Positions 14,752 through 24,895 of a DNA stretch of 64,000 nt are shown here, piece by piece. The stretch covers positions 191,820-255,819 of the forward strand of contig NZ_KN360928.1 of NCBI RefSeq assembly GCF_000784355.1, read 5' to 3'. Each line of letters starts with the position of its first letter. The stretch's first letter is position 1. Both the position numbers and the translations under genes were made by a program. Source of the DNA: Methanolacinia paynteri (GTDB lineage: Archaea; Halobacteriota; Methanomicrobia; Methanomicrobiales; Methanomicrobiaceae). The notes below the pieces were generated by a model. The model was not told the DNA's origin, did not search any database, and saw nothing but the letters and a program-made list of their open reading frames with translations.

Positions 14752-15948
14752 ATGTATTTAAGGATCTCAGTCAGCGGGTGTACCCTGTTCGCCATGCTGC
14801 AGATCCTGATATGCGTAGCAGTTATTGCTTCTTCCGGATGCCTGAGCACCGGGGAGCCGGTTAATGAAACCCCCGCCGGCGAAACACCTGTTTCAAACGA
14901 AAGCGTTAACGCTTCAAGTGTTAAAATAACGGAATCTGCAACCCCTGCAAACCATCTTCCTGAGATCGTCCCGGCAGAGATCTCAGGAGACCCGTATGAA
15001 GACCGGACCTTCAATGTAAAATTTGAAAAATCGGAATACGAACTGGTTCTTCCTGTCAACCTCTCGGTATATTACGGTGCAAAAAATGCAGATAAATCGA
15101 TAACCGAGGGAACGCTCTGGAAAGAGACGGAGAAGGTATCGAAATATTACAGGTCTTTTTTCGAGGGCGATGCCATTGAAGGATTCTACACGGACATCCT
15201 CAAAAAGATCAGGCACATAAAGATAGCCGAAGGATTTTCCGACGAGGAATACCTTGAATTCCTGATGACTTTCGTCCAGCAGATCCCCTATGATTCGGAA
15301 GCGGAATCGCCGAGATTTCCTGTGGAAGTGGTCTACGACATGAAAGGGGACTGCGATGAAAAGAGCATGCTTCTTATCGGGCTGCTGGCCCGCGAAGGAT
15401 ATGATACGGCCCTCATTATATTCCCGGAATATCACCATGCAACCGCAGGAATCAGGATCATAACAAGCGGCGATACCTCCTTCAGACAGTTCAAATCTGA
15501 GGACGGCAGGAAATACGTTTTCATAGAATCGACCGATTTAAGCTACATCGGGCAGTATCCGGGGTATTACGAGGATGCATACGCCGTCGTAATACCGATC
15601 GGCGACGGGAACAAGACCTTTGAAAGATACAACTATGTCTCGTACATCACCGAGAGCCTTACAAAGATTGCCAACAGGATACTCTTCTTCCAGTCCGAGT
15701 TAAACAGAATGTATGACGAGATAAAAAGTCTCGAATCTGATCTCAACGGGGCAAAGAGCTACGACTCAGACTCGGACTGGCAGAATGACCATACAAGGTA
15801 CATAAACCTGATAGATGATTACTATGAATACGAAGATTTAATCAGCAGAAATATTGAGGTTTACAATTACATCATAGAACATCCCTATGACGTCGCCGGT
15901 GTAAGGAGATATATCTACAACAGCAAAGTGAACGAGATCGAATATTAA
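14752..15948 (+). CDS. Lipoprotein with transglutaminase-like domain
   Basis: A 398-residue exported protein. Residues 15-30 form a signal peptide ending in the lipobox SSGC, followed by a Thr/Ser/Pro-rich linker (to about 75). The central domain carries a transglutaminase-like triad: cysteine in MKGDCDEKSMLL, histidine in EYHHATAGI and aspartate in FIESTD. A C-terminal helical region (about 310-398), rich in D, Y and E, looks coiled coil. The fold could act as a cysteine protease or amidase at the cell surface. The gene stands alone and converges with the PEGA gene 11 bases away. No clear ribosome site was seen. Confidence 0.78.
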   Translation: MYLRISVSGCTLFAMLQILICVAVIASSGCLSTGEPVNETPAGETPVSNESVNASSVKITESATPANHLPEIVPAEISGDPYEDRTFNVKFEKSEYELVLPVNLSVYYGAKNADKSITEGTLWKETEKVSKYYRSFFEGDAIEGFYTDILKKIRHIKIAEGFSDEEYLEFLMTFVQQIPYDSEAESPRFPVEVVYDMKGDCDEKSMLLIGLLAREGYDTALIIFPEYHHATAGIRIITSGDTSFRQFKSEDGRKYVFIESTDLSYIGQYPGYYEDAYAVVIPIGDGNKTFERYNYVSYITESLTKIANRILFFQSELNRMYDEIKSLESDLNGAKSYDSDSDWQNDHTRYINLIDDYYEYEDLISRNIEVYNYIIEHPYDVAGVRRYIYNSKVNEIEY

Positions 15949-15959
15949 AAAAGGTTATA

Positions 15960-17291
15960 TTATCTCTTTTTGGAGACAAAGACGACAAAAGCTGCTCCAA
16001 GTGCAGTCACTACCGTCAGAAGTGTAAAACCGGGAGTCGAAGTGGTCGGCGTCGGTTCAGTCGTTCCCCCCGATGAAGATGACAGACCGACGGTAAGCTG
16101 AGCCGTCTCCCCTGCAGTCACCGTGATTTTGGACATCCCGTCATTATAGCCGCTAAGCCTGAGGGTGACGGTATGCTCCCCCGCAGTGACTCCTGTCAGC
16201 GTATACGGTGTCTGCGCACTCATATAGATATCGTCAAGGTAGATCGTGGCGCCCGACGGAGTCGATGTGATATATATCGATCCTGTCGATCTCGATGGAG
16301 TTCTGCTCATTTCTGCATCGATCTCAACAGGGTCTCCGCCTGAGACAATCGAGACGCTCGTGCTGTAATCAGGATATCCGTCGAGCTGAAGCACCAACGA
16401 ATGTATCCCGACCGAAACACCCGTAATCGGAAATGCCTGATTCTCCATAGTCTCTCCCTGGTACACGCCGTCGAGATAGATCTTTGCTCCTGACGGGTTT
16501 GAGGTCACAAGAATCTCTTGGGTCTGGTCTATCGACTGTAAAACCGCATATAGCGAGATCTGCTCGCCTTCAACTACATTAACGGTTTTCTTCCAGTTGT
16601 AATATCCGTTCATAGTAACCATGAACTCATGGTCTCCGCTCGAAAGGCCGGTAACCACATAAGGAGTCTTCCCGACAAGATTGCCGTTGACATAAACATA
16701 TGCATCGCCAGGGCTCGACTCGACGGAGACGGAACCCGGTGAAACAAGCGTCAGGTAAACGTTCTTTGTAGATCCTGCAGTTACATAAACCGTTGTCTCT
16801 GATGTCTCGTAGCCGTCCATCTCCGCATCGATCGAGTACGATCCGGCCCTAAGACCGCTCAGGGTTATAGGAGATAATCCCTGGTACTGATCGTTTAGGT
16901 GAATTCTTGCTCCGGAAGGGCTTGTTGATACATATAGAGAACCGTATTCGGACTCAGTATCTGTCGGCTTCGGATTAAGTGTCACATATACGTTAGTCGT
17001 TTCACCCGCAGAAGGTGTTGCAGGAAGCGAAGTGGAGGCGGTATAATATCCGTCCATCCGGACCGAGACAGTTTCATAAGGAGTTGCCGTGGTATAGACA
17101 CCTACCGACAGAACCCCGGAATGAATCTGGCCTTTATATTCCCCGTCAAAATAGACGCTTGCACCGTCCACATTGCAGTGGATATCGTACCATCCGACAT
17201 CTCCCCCCACGGCAGATACGGACTGGCAAAAGGAAAAAGCGATGATTAGGACAAACATCGCCTTTATACAGACTTTCACACGACCATTCAT
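15960..17291 (-). CDS. PEGA-repeat surface protein with PGF-CTERM anchor
   Basis: A 443-residue exported protein: signal peptide (VLIIAFSFCQSVSA), five PEGA-type beta repeats of about 70 residues, each with S.PSGA.IYLD...G.TP and later DGY, then a Thr/Pro-rich spacer and a C-terminal TPGFTLLTVVTALGAAFV followed by KKR. That end is the PGF-CTERM sorting signal recognised by archaeosortase A, so the mature protein should be lipid-linked outside the cell. PEGA repeats are common in archaeal surface-layer-associated proteins. The gene converges with the transglutaminase-like lipoprotein. A GC-rich spacer and GTT/ACC-rich codons suggest no recent transfer. Confidence 0.85.
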   Translation of the reverse strand: MNGRVKVCIKAMFVLIIAFSFCQSVSAVGGDVGWYDIHCNVDGASVYFDGEYKGQIHSGVLSVGVYTTATPYETVSVRMDGYYTASTSLPATPSAGETTNVYVTLNPKPTDTESEYGSLYVSTSPSGARIHLNDQYQGLSPITLSGLRAGSYSIDAEMDGYETSETTVYVTAGSTKNVYLTLVSPGSVSVESSPGDAYVYVNGNLVGKTPYVVTGLSSGDHEFMVTMNGYYNWKKTVNVVEGEQISLYAVLQSIDQTQEILVTSNPSGAKIYLDGVYQGETMENQAFPITGVSVGIHSLVLQLDGYPDYSTSVSIVSGGDPVEIDAEMSRTPSRSTGSIYITSTPSGATIYLDDIYMSAQTPYTLTGVTAGEHTVTLRLSGYNDGMSKITVTAGETAQLTVGLSSSSGGTTEPTPTTSTPGFTLLTVVTALGAAFVVFVSKKR

Positions 17292-17409
17292 AGAGAATGG
17301 TTGCCTTTAATTTGTTTAATTCTTTTCAGGTTTTGAACCAGGCATGATGTGAGATTATGGGCAAATCATTTCTATATTACAGAACATATATTTCAAAACA
17401 AGAATATAG

Positions 17410-19182
17410 GTGATTGCAACGCCTGCTCCGGTATTAGGAAATAATGAGAAACTGCTCTTCGAAATTCCAAATATAGAGATAAGAAATATAGAGTTCAGGC
17501 TCTACCTCACAAACAGGAGGCTCTTTCTTTCAGAGGATAATACAAATAAATCGACACCGATAGAGATCCCGCTTCCCGTAATCAGTTCTATAAGAACAGG
17601 TCAGACCGTATCCGATGAACCAACCCTGATTCTCTCAGTAAAAACACCGGATGGTTCGCAAAAAAAGATGACCATTACATTTTCACAGGACTTCTCCGGA
17701 ATGCGGAATATGGAGAGAGATTACCTGAAAAAAGAACTTGAAGGGATGATCTCCGAATATGTACCGGCTACACTCCCCGAAACTCCCCAGCCCGAATATC
17801 CCGATTACCAGCAGGGGGGAAGCACGTATTCCCAAATGCCGCCTGAAAGACCGCCTACGCATGGTGCGACGGTCCCGGGCGGAGTTCTCCTCCAGGCTCA
17901 CAACGTCATTGTCAAATCGCAGGAATTCACGATAGAACTCACATCAAAAGAGATCTCCCTGACCGATCCCAACCACCCCAACAAACCGTCATCAATATCG
18001 CTGAAATCGGTCAGGAACGTTGAGATAACAAAAAATGCCCAGAATGAGCCGGTAATCGTTCTGAATGTCGGGTCTCCCAACGGCGACATAAGGACGATGA
18101 GACTCGCATTCTCCCACTGGCATAACGGAAACAGGTGGCAGGAAAGAGACACGTGGGCTGGGGCTATCAACGATATAATCTCAACAGGAGGAAGTGTATC
18201 CCATATTCCCGGTCTTGGTTCCCGGGCACCAGGCCCTCAATTTTCACCAGAAAACCAGGGATTTTCAGCTAAACCCACGGGTGGCAGTACATTTTGCCCA
18301 CGGTGCGGCGGGCAGGTCCCTCACGGAGCCAAATTCTGCCTCTCATGCGGTTCACCTGTAGGCAGCGGCTCTGAAAGCGAAACCGGTTATGATACAGGAT
18401 CCAAACAGGACTTTGAAGGAGGGATCATCGATGCAGACTACGGTGATGACGACGACTTTTTCTCAGCACAACCTGCAGCAAGGAAGTCGGGGAGGACAAA
18501 AAAGGCGCGTCCTCCCAGGCGCAAAAAGCCTTCCAGAAAAAAGAGCAGCAAAAAAGCCTCACACGGCGATCCCCTGGGACTCGGGGAAAGAAGTTCATAT
18601 TCACCGGACGATTCGATTCTCGGGAGGCTTATAGGATTTATCAGGGCTCCGACTGAAACGTTCAGAATGACAAAGGACCAGGACCCACTCGAAGCCCTCC
18701 CGGTTCTTGTCCTGGCGCTGGCGGTATTCGGGTTCCTGACAGGCATAATATTCCAGCTATACGCGGGATCACTCGACAGCACGACATATCCGGAAATAAC
18801 TGCTCTTCAAGACGCCGGGGCCATGATCTTCTTTGTCATCGAGATTATAATCGTCGGAATAACATATGCAGTTTTAAACGGATTCCTGCTTCATCTCGGG
18901 CTCCTCATAACCGGCAATGCGGAGGATATCCGGGATGACCTGAGAATTTCGGCCTATTCGATGTGCCCGTTTGCAATTGCAGGCATAATCCCTCTGTTCG
19001 GGCTTTTGATAGCTCCTTTATGGGCATTCTTCCTCCAGTTCATAGGAGCGAGGGAGACATACAATCTTGACGGGAGGAGTGCTGCAATAGCAGCGATTGT
19101 TCCGGTCCTGGTCATTATAATGCTGTTCTTATTTTTTACAGGGCAGGGAGAGACAGGATTTACTTTCTTCGGGGGTGCGTAG
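17410..19182 (+). CDS. PH-like, zinc-ribbon and Yip1 membrane protein
   Basis: A 590-residue multi-domain protein. Residues 10-110 and 155-255 are two related beta domains (I..RNIEFRLYLTNRRLFL; VKSQEFTIELTSKEISL) ending in an F......R..ERD.W helix, which look like pleckstrin-homology/GRAM-type units. A zinc ribbon with two CxxC pairs, FCPRCGG and FCLSCGS, follows at about 298-318. A basic RPPRRKKPSRKK stretch follows near 365, and the C-terminal 180 residues are a five-helix Yip1 domain. The start is a GTG. The PKD gene lies 21 bases downstream, so the pair is probably co-transcribed. The protein at 21296-22942 shares the PH-like and zinc-ribbon layout. Confidence 0.75.
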   Translation: MIATPAPVLGNNEKLLFEIPNIEIRNIEFRLYLTNRRLFLSEDNTNKSTPIEIPLPVISSIRTGQTVSDEPTLILSVKTPDGSQKKMTITFSQDFSGMRNMERDYLKKELEGMISEYVPATLPETPQPEYPDYQQGGSTYSQMPPERPPTHGATVPGGVLLQAHNVIVKSQEFTIELTSKEISLTDPNHPNKPSSISLKSVRNVEITKNAQNEPVIVLNVGSPNGDIRTMRLAFSHWHNGNRWQERDTWAGAINDIISTGGSVSHIPGLGSRAPGPQFSPENQGFSAKPTGGSTFCPRCGGQVPHGAKFCLSCGSPVGSGSESETGYDTGSKQDFEGGIIDADYGDDDDFFSAQPAARKSGRTKKARPPRRKKPSRKKSSKKASHGDPLGLGERSSYSPDDSILGRLIGFIRAPTETFRMTKDQDPLEALPVLVLALAVFGFLTGIIFQLYAGSLDSTTYPEITALQDAGAMIFFVIEIIIVGITYAVLNGFLLHLGLLITGNAEDIRDDLRISAYSMCPFAIAGIIPLFGLLIAPLWAFFLQFIGARETYNLDGRSAAIAAIVPVLVIIMLFLFFTGQGETGFTFFGGA

Positions 19183-19203
19183 ATCTCCGAAAGGTCTGTT
19201 TAT

Positions 19204-20490
19204 TTGGGAATAATCCTGATAATTGCGATCTTTTTAACCCTGATTACACATGCATCGGCTTTGACAACGACATTTACGTATAAACAGGGAGACAAGGGTG
19301 ATTACCTCAAGGTCTATTTCTACGGAGAGGTCGGTTCCGGAACTGTCACCTCATGGGAGTGGGACTTTAATTCCGACGGGATCACAGACAATACTTCGCA
19401 AAATCCGGTTTATTCTTTCCCGATAGCAGATACATATACGGTAAAGCTAACCACTACTTTCGATAACGGGGTAACCGAATCAAGGACACTGAATATCATT
19501 ATGAAGGAACCCGAACTTGAGGCAAGTTTTGCTACATCCGTATCCAGTGGAGAGGTTCCACTGCAGGTGAACTTTACCGACCTTACTCTCGGGGTACATG
19601 ACTCACGCTGGGATTTCGGCGATAAATCGCCGAAGATCGCATTGCAGAATCCGACTCACACCTTCACAGAACCGGGCACTTACTGGGTCCTACTCACGGT
19701 AACGGGCATCAACGGTAACACCGACGATTACACAAAAGAAATTGTTGTGAATTATCCCTCCCCTGTTGCGCTTTTTACAGCCGATCAAAAATCAGGAAAA
19801 CCCCCGTTAAGTGTTCAGTTCGCCGATAGTTCGACTATATCCTACGGGAAGATCACAAACTGGAACTGGAACTTCGGAGACGGGACGTCATCTGAAGAAC
19901 AAAACCCGTTGCATGAATATTCGCAGGCGGGCAATTATACGGTCACTCTAAAGGTGACATCCGATTATTCCAGGACAAATACCTCCACGAGGACAGACTT
20001 TATTATAGCTACAAGCGGCATTACGGCATCTTTTAAAGCAGAGGATACAAGCGGCGAGATCCCGTTTATCGCAAAATTCACTAGCAGAATTCCTGCAAAT
20101 ATAGAAGTAAAATCATATCACTGGGACTTTGAAGACGGAACATCGACTGTCGCAAATCCGGTACACACATTCAGGAAGCCGGGAATCTACAACGTCTCCC
20201 TTACTGTAACTGACATCGACGGGGAGTCCTTTACGGTGACAAAAGAAGACTATATCACAGTTGAAAGAAAAGCAGCAGGGAATGAGGTTTGGGTAAATAC
20301 AACTGAAAACACGAATAACAGAATGAACGGAACGGCCGGATTAAATATCCTGGCAGATTCAGGAAATGTAACGAAAATGCTGGATAATCCGGGAACCGAA
20401 TTCATAAGGAATGAATCAGTGCGATTCCAAAATTTCTTCGGAGAATGGCTTCGCCTGATTATGGAAATTTTAGGTCTGAATAAAAATTAA
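19204..20490 (+). CDS. Secreted protein with four PKD domains
   Basis: A 428-residue exported protein beginning at a TTG after an AAAGGT site. A signal peptide (IILIIAIFLTLITHASA) precedes four PKD units of about 80 residues at roughly 22-100, 105-182, 187-268 and 273-352. Each carries the W.WDFGD.....NP.H.F...G.Y.V.LTVT pattern; the second has RWDFGDKSP and the third WNWNFGDGTS. The last 75 residues have no PKD repeat and end in an amphipathic helix (FGEWLRLIMEILGL), with no PGF-CTERM. PKD proteins mediate surface contacts. It follows the PH-like/Yip1 gene closely. Confidence 0.82.
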   Translation: MGIILIIAIFLTLITHASALTTTFTYKQGDKGDYLKVYFYGEVGSGTVTSWEWDFNSDGITDNTSQNPVYSFPIADTYTVKLTTTFDNGVTESRTLNIIMKEPELEASFATSVSSGEVPLQVNFTDLTLGVHDSRWDFGDKSPKIALQNPTHTFTEPGTYWVLLTVTGINGNTDDYTKEIVVNYPSPVALFTADQKSGKPPLSVQFADSSTISYGKITNWNWNFGDGTSSEEQNPLHEYSQAGNYTVTLKVTSDYSRTNTSTRTDFIIATSGITASFKAEDTSGEIPFIAKFTSRIPANIEVKSYHWDFEDGTSTVANPVHTFRKPGIYNVSLTVTDIDGESFTVTKEDYITVERKAAGNEVWVNTTENTNNRMNGTAGLNILADSGNVTKMLDNPGTEFIRNESVRFQNFFGEWLRLIMEILGLNKN

Positions 20491-20529
20491 AATCCCCTCT
20501 TAGGAGGAAGATAGAATTTTCAAAAATAA

Positions 20530-21276
20530 TTATTTTGATTTGCCCTGTTTTTCTACAGATTTTATTGCAGCTTCAATCTCTGCCTGATTGCCAAGATAGT
20601 AATGGCGTATAGGTCTTAGGTTTTCATCAAGTTCATAGACAAGGGGAACTGCCGTGGGTATGTTCAGCTTGGGAATATCATCGTCCGCGATATTATCGAG
20701 ATGCTTGACAAGGGCACGAAGGCTGTTTCCGTGTGCCGCTATAAGAACTCTTTTCCCGGATTTAATCGCAGGAGCAATCTCGTCGTTCCAGTAAGGAAGA
20801 AATCTCGCAACAGTATCCTTCAGGCATTCTGTAAGGGGATATTCCTCCGGCCTGAGATCTCCGTATCTGGGATCTTTTTTTGGGTTTCTCTCATCCTCCT
20901 CGTCGAGAGCAGGTGGAGGGATATCATAACTTCTCCGCCATACAAAAACCTGTTCGTCCCCGTATCTTGCCGCGGTCTCCGATTTGTTAAGTCCCTGCAG
21001 GGCCCCGTAATGACGCTCGTTGAGCCTCCATGATCGCGAAACGGGAATCCACATCAGGTCCATCTCATCAAGGGTTATCCATAATGTACGGATCGCCCTT
21101 TTAAGAACCGAGGTATACGCAACATCGAACGTATAACCTCCGGCTTTAAGCAGTTTTCCGGCATTATGAGCCTCATCAAGCCCTTTTTCCGACAGATCGA
21201 CATCAGTCCATCCGGTGAAACGGTTTTCCCTGTTCCATGTGCTCTCGCCGTGACGGAGCAGTACTAGTTTATACAT
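20530..21276 (-). CDS. gpmA: 2,3-bisphosphoglycerate-dependent phosphoglycerate mutase
   Basis: A 248-residue dPGM that interconverts 3- and 2-phosphoglycerate. [10 protein letters not shown] places the phosphorylated histidine at residue 9, [13 protein letters not shown] follows, [15 protein letters not shown] holds the acid and substrate loop, and [17 protein letters not shown] contains the second histidine. The ATG at 21276 is chosen because a GAGGTGG site precedes it by nine bases; a TTG lies three codons upstream. Methanogens usually use the unrelated cofactor-independent enzyme, so this bacterial-type mutase was probably acquired by transfer (inference). The gene at 21296 ends just upstream in the same direction. 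Confidence 0.95.
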   Translation of the reverse strand: MYKLVLLRHGESTWNRENRFTGWTDVDLSEKGLDEAHNAGKLLKAGGYTFDVAYTSVLKRAIRTLWITLDEMDLMWIPVSRSWRLNERHYGALQGLNKSETAARYGDEQVFVWRRSYDIPPPALDEEDERNPKKDPRYGDLRPEEYPLTECLKDTVARFLPYWNDEIAPAIKSGKRVLIAAHGNSLRALVKHLDNIADDDIPKLNIPTAVPLVYELDENLRPIRHYYLGNQAEIEAAIKSVEKQGKSK

Positions 21277-21295
21277 CTTTTCCAACCACCTCTGA

Positions 21296-22942
21296 CTACG
21301 GATAAGTCAGCACTGCAGTACCGCTGCCCGATGTCTGCGCACTATCAACTTCCACGCCTTTATCATTGTATAAATAAATTGAAAGCGTACCGCCGGCTCC
21401 ACTGTCGAGTATGCTGGCCGATATCGATACAGTTCCGCTGAATGATCCGAGTCCTTTATCCGGCAGAGTTCCGTAAATCACGCTCTCCCCCGATTCATCC
21501 GTTATTGTGGTAGTTCCGCCGTTAACGGTATAGGTGCCGGACCATTCTCCTGGATAAAATACGCTGAAGTACCAGTTCCCGTATGTCTCAGATGTATTTG
21601 TAGTGCCGGTGCTGACGCCTGCCAGCGGACTTGTACCTGAAGACGAGGGAGACTGGGAGTTTCCTCCGCTTGACACACCGCTGCTGCCGCCGTTGCCTCC
21701 GAACATTCCGCTGGAGAATGCAAAACCGGCAACCGCTATTACAGCGATAACTGCAACAGCAATTATGATGATCTTCGGCTCGGGCATCCTGCTCTCCTTA
21801 TAGCCGTAGGGATCATTATATCCCCTGCCTTTCTGTGCCCTTTTCATTGCCTTCTGCCGTTCTTTCTCGGCACGGGCCTGCTCTTTCATACGAGCTTTAT
21901 CCGCCTTCGCCTGCTCCTTCATCATGGATTTCTGTCCCTTCGGGGACATCGCGCCTCCCTGTCCGTACCCGTATCCACGATCATCTGCAAGGGATATTCC
22001 ACCGTCGCGGGGAGGATATCCGGGCTGCTGCCCGTATCCGGTGTGACCGGAAGATGGCGGAGGAGGACTTACAAATCCCCTGTCTCCAAAATTCTGCTGC
22101 CGCGGTGCAGGCGGAGGTGAAAACTGCTGGCGATCTGCCTGTTGTCTCTGGGGAGGAGCCCCAGAGAAAGACTGCTGGTGCATTGCCTGCTGCTCAACTT
22201 TTCCCCCGCAGGAGGGGCAGAATGCTGACCCGGAAGGAACTTTTGCACCGCAAAAACGGCAGAAGATAGGTTTTTCATCATCTGAAGACGGCCCCTGGCG
22301 ATAAGAATACTGCGGAGAGGCCGGAAGCTGGGAAAAACCCTGCTGCATCTGGTGCCTTTCTTCTGGCGGAATTCCCTGACGCGCCTGGCTACGGAAATCC
22401 TGCTGTCCATAATAGCTGTCTTCGGCAGGAGCAGCAGGAGGCTGGCGAAATTCAGGGGACGGAGGGGCATACGGATTTTCTGAACCCGTATTGAACAGGT
22501 CGGCGTCCCGGTTATTCGCCGACGGCGCAGAAGGCTCTGCTTTAGGGGGCATACCACCCGAAAACTGGTTTTGCCCGCCTGCCGAATTCCGGGGAACCAT
22601 ACCGCGGGACAGGGATTTCAAATCTTCAACCCAGTCGTCCCTTTCTGCATACCTGTAGTCACCTGCCTGAATAAATTTGAGGATGAGGTCGCCTACCTCG
22701 CCCGAGGGTTTTTCTATTGAAAATTTTATGGCAGGTGTTCCCGATTCATCGGAGGAGGGCTGGTAATCTTTGACAAGATTCAGGGGAAAAACAAGCTCCT
22801 TTCTCTCCTGTATTGAATCAGTTTTTTTTACGAAAATTATTCTTTTGCTGGTTAAAAACGCGTCAAAAGGGACATTTTTAACATTTACTCCGGGAGATAT
22901 TTTGACGAGTTCTTCTCCCGGCCTGAGATTAGGTCTGTACAT
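21296..22942 (-). CDS. PH-like and zinc-ribbon membrane protein
   Basis: A 548-residue paralogue of the first half of the protein at 17410. Residues 10-105 are the same PH-like unit ([20 protein letters not shown], ending [12 protein letters not shown]). A long Pro/Gln-rich disordered stretch surrounds a zinc ribbon ([19 protein letters not shown]) at about 228-250. A lysine/alanine-rich helix with KAD and KEQARAEK repeats follows near 340, then one membrane helix ([19 protein letters not shown]). The outside domain of about 130 residues is glycine/serine-rich and beta. The protein thus links a cytosolic PH-like head to an external domain. Function unknown. Confidence 0.72.
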   Translation of the reverse strand: MYRPNLRPGEELVKISPGVNVKNVPFDAFLTSKRIIFVKKTDSIQERKELVFPLNLVKDYQPSSDESGTPAIKFSIEKPSGEVGDLILKFIQAGDYRYAERDDWVEDLKSLSRGMVPRNSAGGQNQFSGGMPPKAEPSAPSANNRDADLFNTGSENPYAPPSPEFRQPPAAPAEDSYYGQQDFRSQARQGIPPEERHQMQQGFSQLPASPQYSYRQGPSSDDEKPIFCRFCGAKVPSGSAFCPSCGGKVEQQAMHQQSFSGAPPQRQQADRQQFSPPPAPRQQNFGDRGFVSPPPPSSGHTGYGQQPGYPPRDGGISLADDRGYGYGQGGAMSPKGQKSMMKEQAKADKARMKEQARAEKERQKAMKRAQKGRGYNDPYGYKESRMPEPKIIIIAVAVIAVIAVAGFAFSSGMFGGNGGSSGVSSGGNSQSPSSSGTSPLAGVSTGTTNTSETYGNWYFSVFYPGEWSGTYTVNGGTTTITDESGESVIYGTLPDKGLGSFSGTVSISASILDSGAGGTLSIYLYNDKGVEVDSAQTSGSGTAVLTYP

Positions 22943-23136
22943 ATTATAAATTTATAATTGTATCCCGACATTCATTAATCTAATTCAAAAAGAGGGTTTT
23001 GATCCATAAGGGGTATCCATAACAACGGATGATTTTCCCGGATGACTTCCGGGGGAACAACAAATAAATATTAGTTTTTAGCAATAACCTCCTGTTTATT
23101 TATAACCGGGCGGGGGGATCGGGGTGTTTTATACCT

Positions 23137-24882
23137 ATGGCAGGAAAAGGGGATTCATGGAACTCTTCATCATTCGTTTCGGGCCTTAATGACAAGAAAG
23201 ACTTCCTGATTGCAGCATCGGTTTTAACGGCATTCATCTTAATTGCGGTCTTCTATTCTTTCGGTTATACAACCGTAACCCCTCACCTTATGGACGTCCC
23301 GATAATTCTCTGCGCCTTTTTTTATCCGAAGCGGGGAGTTGCAGCCGCCGTTATTCTTTCGGCAGGATACGTCCTGATGGCTGCACTGCTGACAGGGTTC
23401 TCCGGGATCGAGATAATATATGCCGTGGGAAGAGCGGTTATTTTCATAATGATAGGCACAGTGGTTTCATTCATCTCCGAAGGACTGAACAACGAAAAAA
23501 AGAGATATTCGGATCTTTTCAACAATCTCTCGGATACCACCTATATCACCAGCTGTACAGCGGACGGTGAAATTGGAGAGATAGTTGAATGCAATGAAAC
23601 CACACTTAAGAACACCGGATATAAAAAAGAAGAGCTTATCGGAAAACCTGTCTCTACCCTGATCGGCGGCACCGTTCCTTCCCTAAGGAATACTGGGAAT
23701 GAAACTGACGATACAGAAAAGATCAATGGCGAGGGGATCTATGTCTTTGAAACAGGACACAAAAGAAAAGACAGGCCTTTATGCCCAGTAGAGATGAAAA
23801 TAAGAAGTTCATTATTTGACAAAAAACCCGTTTTCATAATAACCGCCAGGGATATATCCCGGAGAAAGGAGACAGAGGACAAGCTGACGGCGCAGGCGAA
23901 ATTTCTCGAATCACTTATCGAAACCATTCCGATACCGTTCATGTACAAAGATCACGATCTCAGGCATACTATGTGCAATACCCCCCTCCTGAACAGCCTG
24001 TATCTTAAGAAGGAGGATTTTATCGGTAAAACGGTCTATGATGTCCTGCCGGCTGAATGCGCAGATGAGATCAACAAAATGGACCTCGAAACAATCACAT
24101 CCCACCAGCCTGTTTCAAAGACACTCTCTATTCCGTTGAAGAACGGGGGAGAATATGTGACTCTCGTCAACACAATGGCAGTCTTCTCCGAAGAAGAAGA
24201 ATTTTCAGGAATAATTACAATCTCGCAGGACATCTCGAACCTGAAGAAGGTAAAAGAGGACCTCAGGCGATCACTTGAAGAGAAAACCGTCCTGCTGCAG
24301 GAGGTTCACCACAGGGTCAAGAACAACCTTGCAATTATAATAGGATTCCTTTCGATGCAAAAGACGCTTATGGACGATGAGGAGTGTATAGAGGCGATTG
24401 CAGATGCGGGAAACAGGATTTATTCGCTCGCTGCCGTGCATGAATCGATATACCTCTCGGAAAATATATCAGAGATCGATGCCGGAGATCATTTTAAAAA
24501 CCTGATAGGAAGTATTCTTACAACGTGCGCCGAGGATTCGACAATCAGATATTCAATCGATACAGGCGGCTGCAAACTGGATATCAGACAGGCAATTCCT
24601 GCAAGCCTCATAGTAAATGAGATAATCACCAACTCTGTAAAATATGCATTCAGGGACCTTAAATCAGGGAATATATCACTTAAACTGCACAAAGATGAAA
24701 ACGGCCGATTCAGTATGGTGATTTCGGACAATGGTATCGGTCTTCCGGAAGGCTTCGATCAATCAAAATCGCATACTCTCGGAATCAAGGTAATAAACAA
24801 TATCGTCAGGCTTCAGCTTAAAGGAGACGTCAGTCTTATATCAGGATCTTCCGGGACAGCGTGGAATATAAGCTGGAAATAA
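23137..24882 (+). CDS. Sensor histidine kinase with membrane region and two PAS domains
   Basis: A 581-residue kinase. Residues 20-120 hold about four membrane helices with no large outside domain. PAS domain 1 spans about 128-250 (FNNLSDTTYI... NTGYKKEELIGK) and PAS 2 about 262-375 (MYKDHDLRHTMCN). The dimerisation and histidine domain is HisKA_2, with EVHHRVKNNLAIIIGFLSMQ at 389-408 and H392 as probable phosphate acceptor. The ATPase domain has NEIITNSVKYAF (N box) and ISDNGIGLP (G1). No receiver gene is adjacent; the REC-PAS-PAS protein at 58155 is the only receiver in the window. Confidence 0.9.
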   Translation: MAGKGDSWNSSSFVSGLNDKKDFLIAASVLTAFILIAVFYSFGYTTVTPHLMDVPIILCAFFYPKRGVAAAVILSAGYVLMAALLTGFSGIEIIYAVGRAVIFIMIGTVVSFISEGLNNEKKRYSDLFNNLSDTTYITSCTADGEIGEIVECNETTLKNTGYKKEELIGKPVSTLIGGTVPSLRNTGNETDDTEKINGEGIYVFETGHKRKDRPLCPVEMKIRSSLFDKKPVFIITARDISRRKETEDKLTAQAKFLESLIETIPIPFMYKDHDLRHTMCNTPLLNSLYLKKEDFIGKTVYDVLPAECADEINKMDLETITSHQPVSKTLSIPLKNGGEYVTLVNTMAVFSEEEEFSGIITISQDISNLKKVKEDLRRSLEEKTVLLQEVHHRVKNNLAIIIGFLSMQKTLMDDEECIEAIADAGNRIYSLAAVHESIYLSENISEIDAGDHFKNLIGSILTTCAEDSTIRYSIDTGGCKLDIRQAIPASLIVNEIITNSVKYAFRDLKSGNISLKLHKDENGRFSMVISDNGIGLPEGFDQSKSHTLGIKVINNIVRLQLKGDVSLISGSSGTAWNISWK

Positions 24883-24895
24883 AAATTAGGATTTT

